64,000 nt of DNA from Lachnospiraceae bacterium AB2028 (GTDB taxonomy: Bacteria > Bacillota > Clostridia > Lachnospirales > Lachnospiraceae), in the NCBI GenBank assembly GCA_000621425.1, contig JHYJ01000007.1, forward strand, positions 1-64,000. Reading direction: 5' to 3'. Below, in pieces: positions 62,065 to 64,000 of the stretch. Position numbers and translations under genes: made by a program. Every line of letters begins with the position of its first letter. The stretch's first letter is position 1. Under the pieces are notes generated by a model that worked only from the letters and a program-made list of their open reading frames with translations, ran no database searches and was not told the DNA's origin.

Positions 62065-63659
62065 CAGGGATCCACAGAAGCATTCTGGTCCATCGCAGCC
62101 TGCGCCGCGGCCGCGGCCGCCATTTCATTAAGCTGTGCCGCCATGGCCTTGCAGTTATCAATGCTGCCTGTTGCTATAGCAGCCTGCATAGCAGCGGTAT
62201 ATTCAGGATTAGCAGACGCAATACCCACAACCGCAGTCCTGGGTGTTGCCTTATAAGTACTGTTGTTTACAACCTCACGGCTTACTTCCACGCCGTTCTC
62301 ATAAACGATTTTCCAAAGCTTTGCAGTGTAGCCTATATGTGCAGATGTAGCACTTACATAACCTATAGGCTGTGAAGCATCAGCAACTATGTCTTCATGA
62401 TCAGGAACAGTCTCAGTAAGGATCTCGCTTTCAAACTCAACCTTCCTGCCGGGATCCCTGGTCTCTACGCCATAGATGTTGAATGTGATTTTTTTATTTT
62501 CAGTATATCCCTCTATATAAATAGGATAATCAGTATTGTTTACGAACCTGAAATCCTTTCCTGATGACTCCGCTATAGCAGCATCAGCAGATTTATCAAC
62601 ATAGTTAACTACCATTGAGTGGCTGTTTCTTTCAACCACCTGAAGCTCTGCCCTAAGTACAGCGTTGTAAAGCGTGGATGATACCTGGCAGATACCGCCG
62701 CCAAGACTCTCTACCACCTGACCGTTTAAGTATGAACCTGCAAGGTAATAACCATTCTCCTCAGTGAAGGGCTTGATAGTATTGTATGCCGAGAACTCCT
62801 CACCCGGATAAAGAACGGTGCCGTTTATAAGCCTGCAGCCGTTAGCCACATTTCCGCTTCTGTTGCTGCCGGATGATGAATAGCTGGTAGTAAATGATCC
62901 GAGAAGATCATGAACCTTTGCAAGATCCTCCACAGATGTATCAGGCTCCGTTGCTACTACCGGAAGATTTATTGTAGTCTGTCCTGCTCTGTAATCCGCA
63001 TAGAATTCATTCTCAAGCTGAGCTACAGCAGCTGCAACATCAAGTCCCTGACCGCCTTCGCCGTTAATGATCGTAAAATCACCACCCTCTCTTACAAGAG
63101 TAGGGTTTTCAACAGGTATATCGTAGACAGAGCAGTTTTCCTCAAGATAAGCGGAAAGAGCTGCCTCATCAAATGAAATCTCCAAAGGGAAATTCAGGCC
63201 ATTGTGTTCAATGTCCTTTTTCATTTTATATCTTGCAATAACATTTCCGTCAGTAGTATTTTCAGCAGCCTGAGCTACTACTTCAGGATTACTCCAAACC
63301 GGTGACAGATCAGCAACAGTTACAGACACTTCCGTATCCTGTGCAACCACCAGCGTAACCTGGCTTGCGGAAAGCTGTGCGATATAATCCTCAACAGCAG
63401 TTCTAGCCTCATCCTCAGTCATGCCTGATACGTCTATGTCATCAATGTGCACACCGGGGAAAATCTTGCTGTCGCTGCTATCTTCCTCGTCATCTCCTTC
63501 GTCGTCAGGTGGTAAAAAAGTAAGCGTTCCCTTGACAAGTTCACCTGCATTCGCCTTTATTCCCTGCAGATCATCAAACATGCCAAAACTCCCGGCAAAT
63601 GCCAGGAATGCAGTAGTCATCATAATAAAAATAATTGTCTTCTTAAGATTAGTCTTCAT
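62064..63659 (-). CDS. VanW family protein with peptidoglycan-binding-like domains, exported
   Basis: A 531-residue protein. An N-terminal membrane segment (about residues 8-22) is followed by an acidic linker, two YoaR/PG_binding_4-like repeats (GVHIDDIDVSGMTEDEARTAV near residue 70 and a second to about 250), and a VanW domain (RLINGTVLYPGEEFSAYN, GGGICQVSSTLYNAVLRA, near residues 290-340) with a C-terminal Ala-rich tail. VanW is of unknown function, linked to cell-wall and vancomycin-resistance contexts. The ATG at 63659 has GAGGT six bases upstream. Confidence 0.9.
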   Translation of the reverse strand: MKTNLKKTIIFIMMTTAFLAFAGSFGMFDDLQGIKANAGELVKGTLTFLPPDDEGDDEEDSSDSKIFPGVHIDDIDVSGMTEDEARTAVEDYIAQLSASQVTLVVAQDTEVSVTVADLSPVWSNPEVVAQAAENTTDGNVIARYKMKKDIEHNGLNFPLEISFDEAALSAYLEENCSVYDIPVENPTLVREGGDFTIINGEGGQGLDVAAAVAQLENEFYADYRAGQTTINLPVVATEPDTSVEDLAKVHDLLGSFTTSYSSSGSNRSGNVANGCRLINGTVLYPGEEFSAYNTIKPFTEENGYYLAGSYLNGQVVESLGGGICQVSSTLYNAVLRAELQVVERNSHSMVVNYVDKSADAAIAESSGKDFRFVNNTDYPIYIEGYTENKKITFNIYGVETRDPGRKVEFESEILTETVPDHEDIVADASQPIGYVSATSAHIGYTAKLWKIVYENGVEVSREVVNNSTYKATPRTAVVGIASANPEYTAAMQAAIATGSIDNCKAMAAQLNEMAAAAAAQAAMDQNASVDP

Positions 63660-63703
63660 AATCACACCTCACTTTGAAACTGCAGCCCGATCTCACTGAC
63701 CAG

Positions 63704-63732
63704 GTTATATTCTGCTGTCCCCCGAACTGCAA
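63704..63732 (-). promoter_or_regulatory. Promoter of the vanW-like gene
   Basis: TTGCAG (63727-63732), a 17-bp spacer and TATAAC (63704-63709) lie about 45 bases before the start codon. Confidence 0.5.
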
Positions 63733-63806
63733 CAATCGCTAACCCCCATACGTGTGCATCCTTGCACTATGACCCAAAAAAGTCTAAAATATAATAGTTG
63801 CCGTTA

Positions 63807-63917
63807 TTACATAGAAAGGTATGCCGCTATAGACGGTACTATCATCGCAAGAGCGAGAATAACTATCAAAATAGTCCTCAATACCTTGCGTCCCTTATTG
63901 CTGTGCATATTAAACAT
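63807..63917 (-). CDS. 36-residue single-pass membrane protein
   Basis: A small ORF (opening MFNMHSNKGRKVLRT, then a hydrophobic segment ILIVILALAMIVPSIAAYL) preceded by GGAG and a strong promoter. A basic start and one membrane helix resemble the small Prli42-type proteins of Firmicutes, but length alone makes homology unsure. It is too short for standard ORF calling. Confidence 0.6.
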   Translation of the reverse strand: MFNMHSNKGRKVLRTILIVILALAMIVPSIAAYLSM

Positions 63918-63970
63918 TACAATTTCTCCAAAAAATATGTTTAAAAATCGTCATTTTTTCTAATTTGGTA

Positions 63971-63999
63971 ATTATAAATGAAAATGCCTGTTTTGACAA
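63971..63999 (-). promoter_or_regulatory. Promoter of the small membrane protein gene
   Basis: TTGTCA (63994-63999), a 17-bp spacer and a perfect TATAAT (63971-63976) lie about 50 bases before the 36-codon ORF. Confidence 0.7.
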
Positions 64000-64000
64000 G

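Noticed and set aside
1-64000. tRNA, rRNA, CRISPR arrays, prophage or complete insertion sequences
   Set aside because: No cloverleaf, rRNA motifs, regular spacer-repeat arrays, phage structural genes or transposase genes were found by eye.

Overview
The window looks like chromosomal DNA of an anaerobic, low-to-mid GC Firmicute, most likely a Lachnospiraceae member (Clostridia). This is inferred from the anaerobic cobalamin route, an S-box (SAM-I) leader on metK, GatCAB with AspRS, a clostridial sigma-A, an Rpn-type nuclease and the general protein flavour. No rRNA, tRNA, CRISPR array, prophage or complete insertion sequence was seen.

Layout. (1) 84-2454: an Rpn-like nuclease, a small unknown protein and an ADP-ribosylglycohydrolase. 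(2) 2496-20535, minus strand: one long cobalamin operon behind a B12 riboswitch with an intrinsic terminator. Order of transcription: exported lipoprotein cobaltochelatase CbiK, a beta-sandwich metal/heme-type binding ORF reached only by frameshifting on an A10 run, a B12/heme-type ABC importer (binding lipoprotein, permease, ATPase fused to CbiD), CbiF-CbiG fusion, CbiH, CbiJ, CbiE-CbiT fusion, CbiA, CobA, CbiC, CbiP, CobT, CobD and two CobU-like proteins. CbiL, CbiB and CobS are not in the window. (3) 20668-23384, plus strand: pfkA, an rRNA-methyltransferase-like gene and proC. (4) 23470-31664, minus strand: an accessory block of mostly unknown proteins with a PPP-type phosphatase, HTH regulator, DUF2786 protein, a decayed DUF2779 gene, PD-(D/E)XK nuclease and CbxX-type AAA+ ATPase. 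(5) 31783-37291: dnaE and a membrane spermidine-synthase-like protein. (6) 37431-39471: WbqC-like protein (apparently leaderless), His-rich CsoR-type repressor, family 2 glycosyltransferase. (7) 39808-46594: metK with SAM-I riboswitch, Tex, an MFS transporter and a GT-C-like membrane protein. (8) 46913-54834: aspS-gatC-gatA-gatB-purF-like-rpoD, all on the minus strand. (9) 54952-58398: a family 11 glycosyltransferase and a YidC/Oxa1-sulfatase fusion. (10) 58557-63917: trxB, an aminotransferase with its Lrp/AsnC regulator, half of an AIR-synthase-like protein, a VanW protein and a 36-residue membrane protein.

The most unusual features are: the A10 slippage site joining the exported CbiK to a second binding module; a family of three ~220-230 bp nested palindromes with compensatory base changes in their central hairpins (39.5, 46.7 and 59.5 kb), plus a smaller palindrome with similar ends inside the cobalamin operon; the insertase-sulfatase fusion; and a PurF homologue whose catalytic Cys1 is Ser. 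All functional calls rest on reading motifs by eye; no database search was run.
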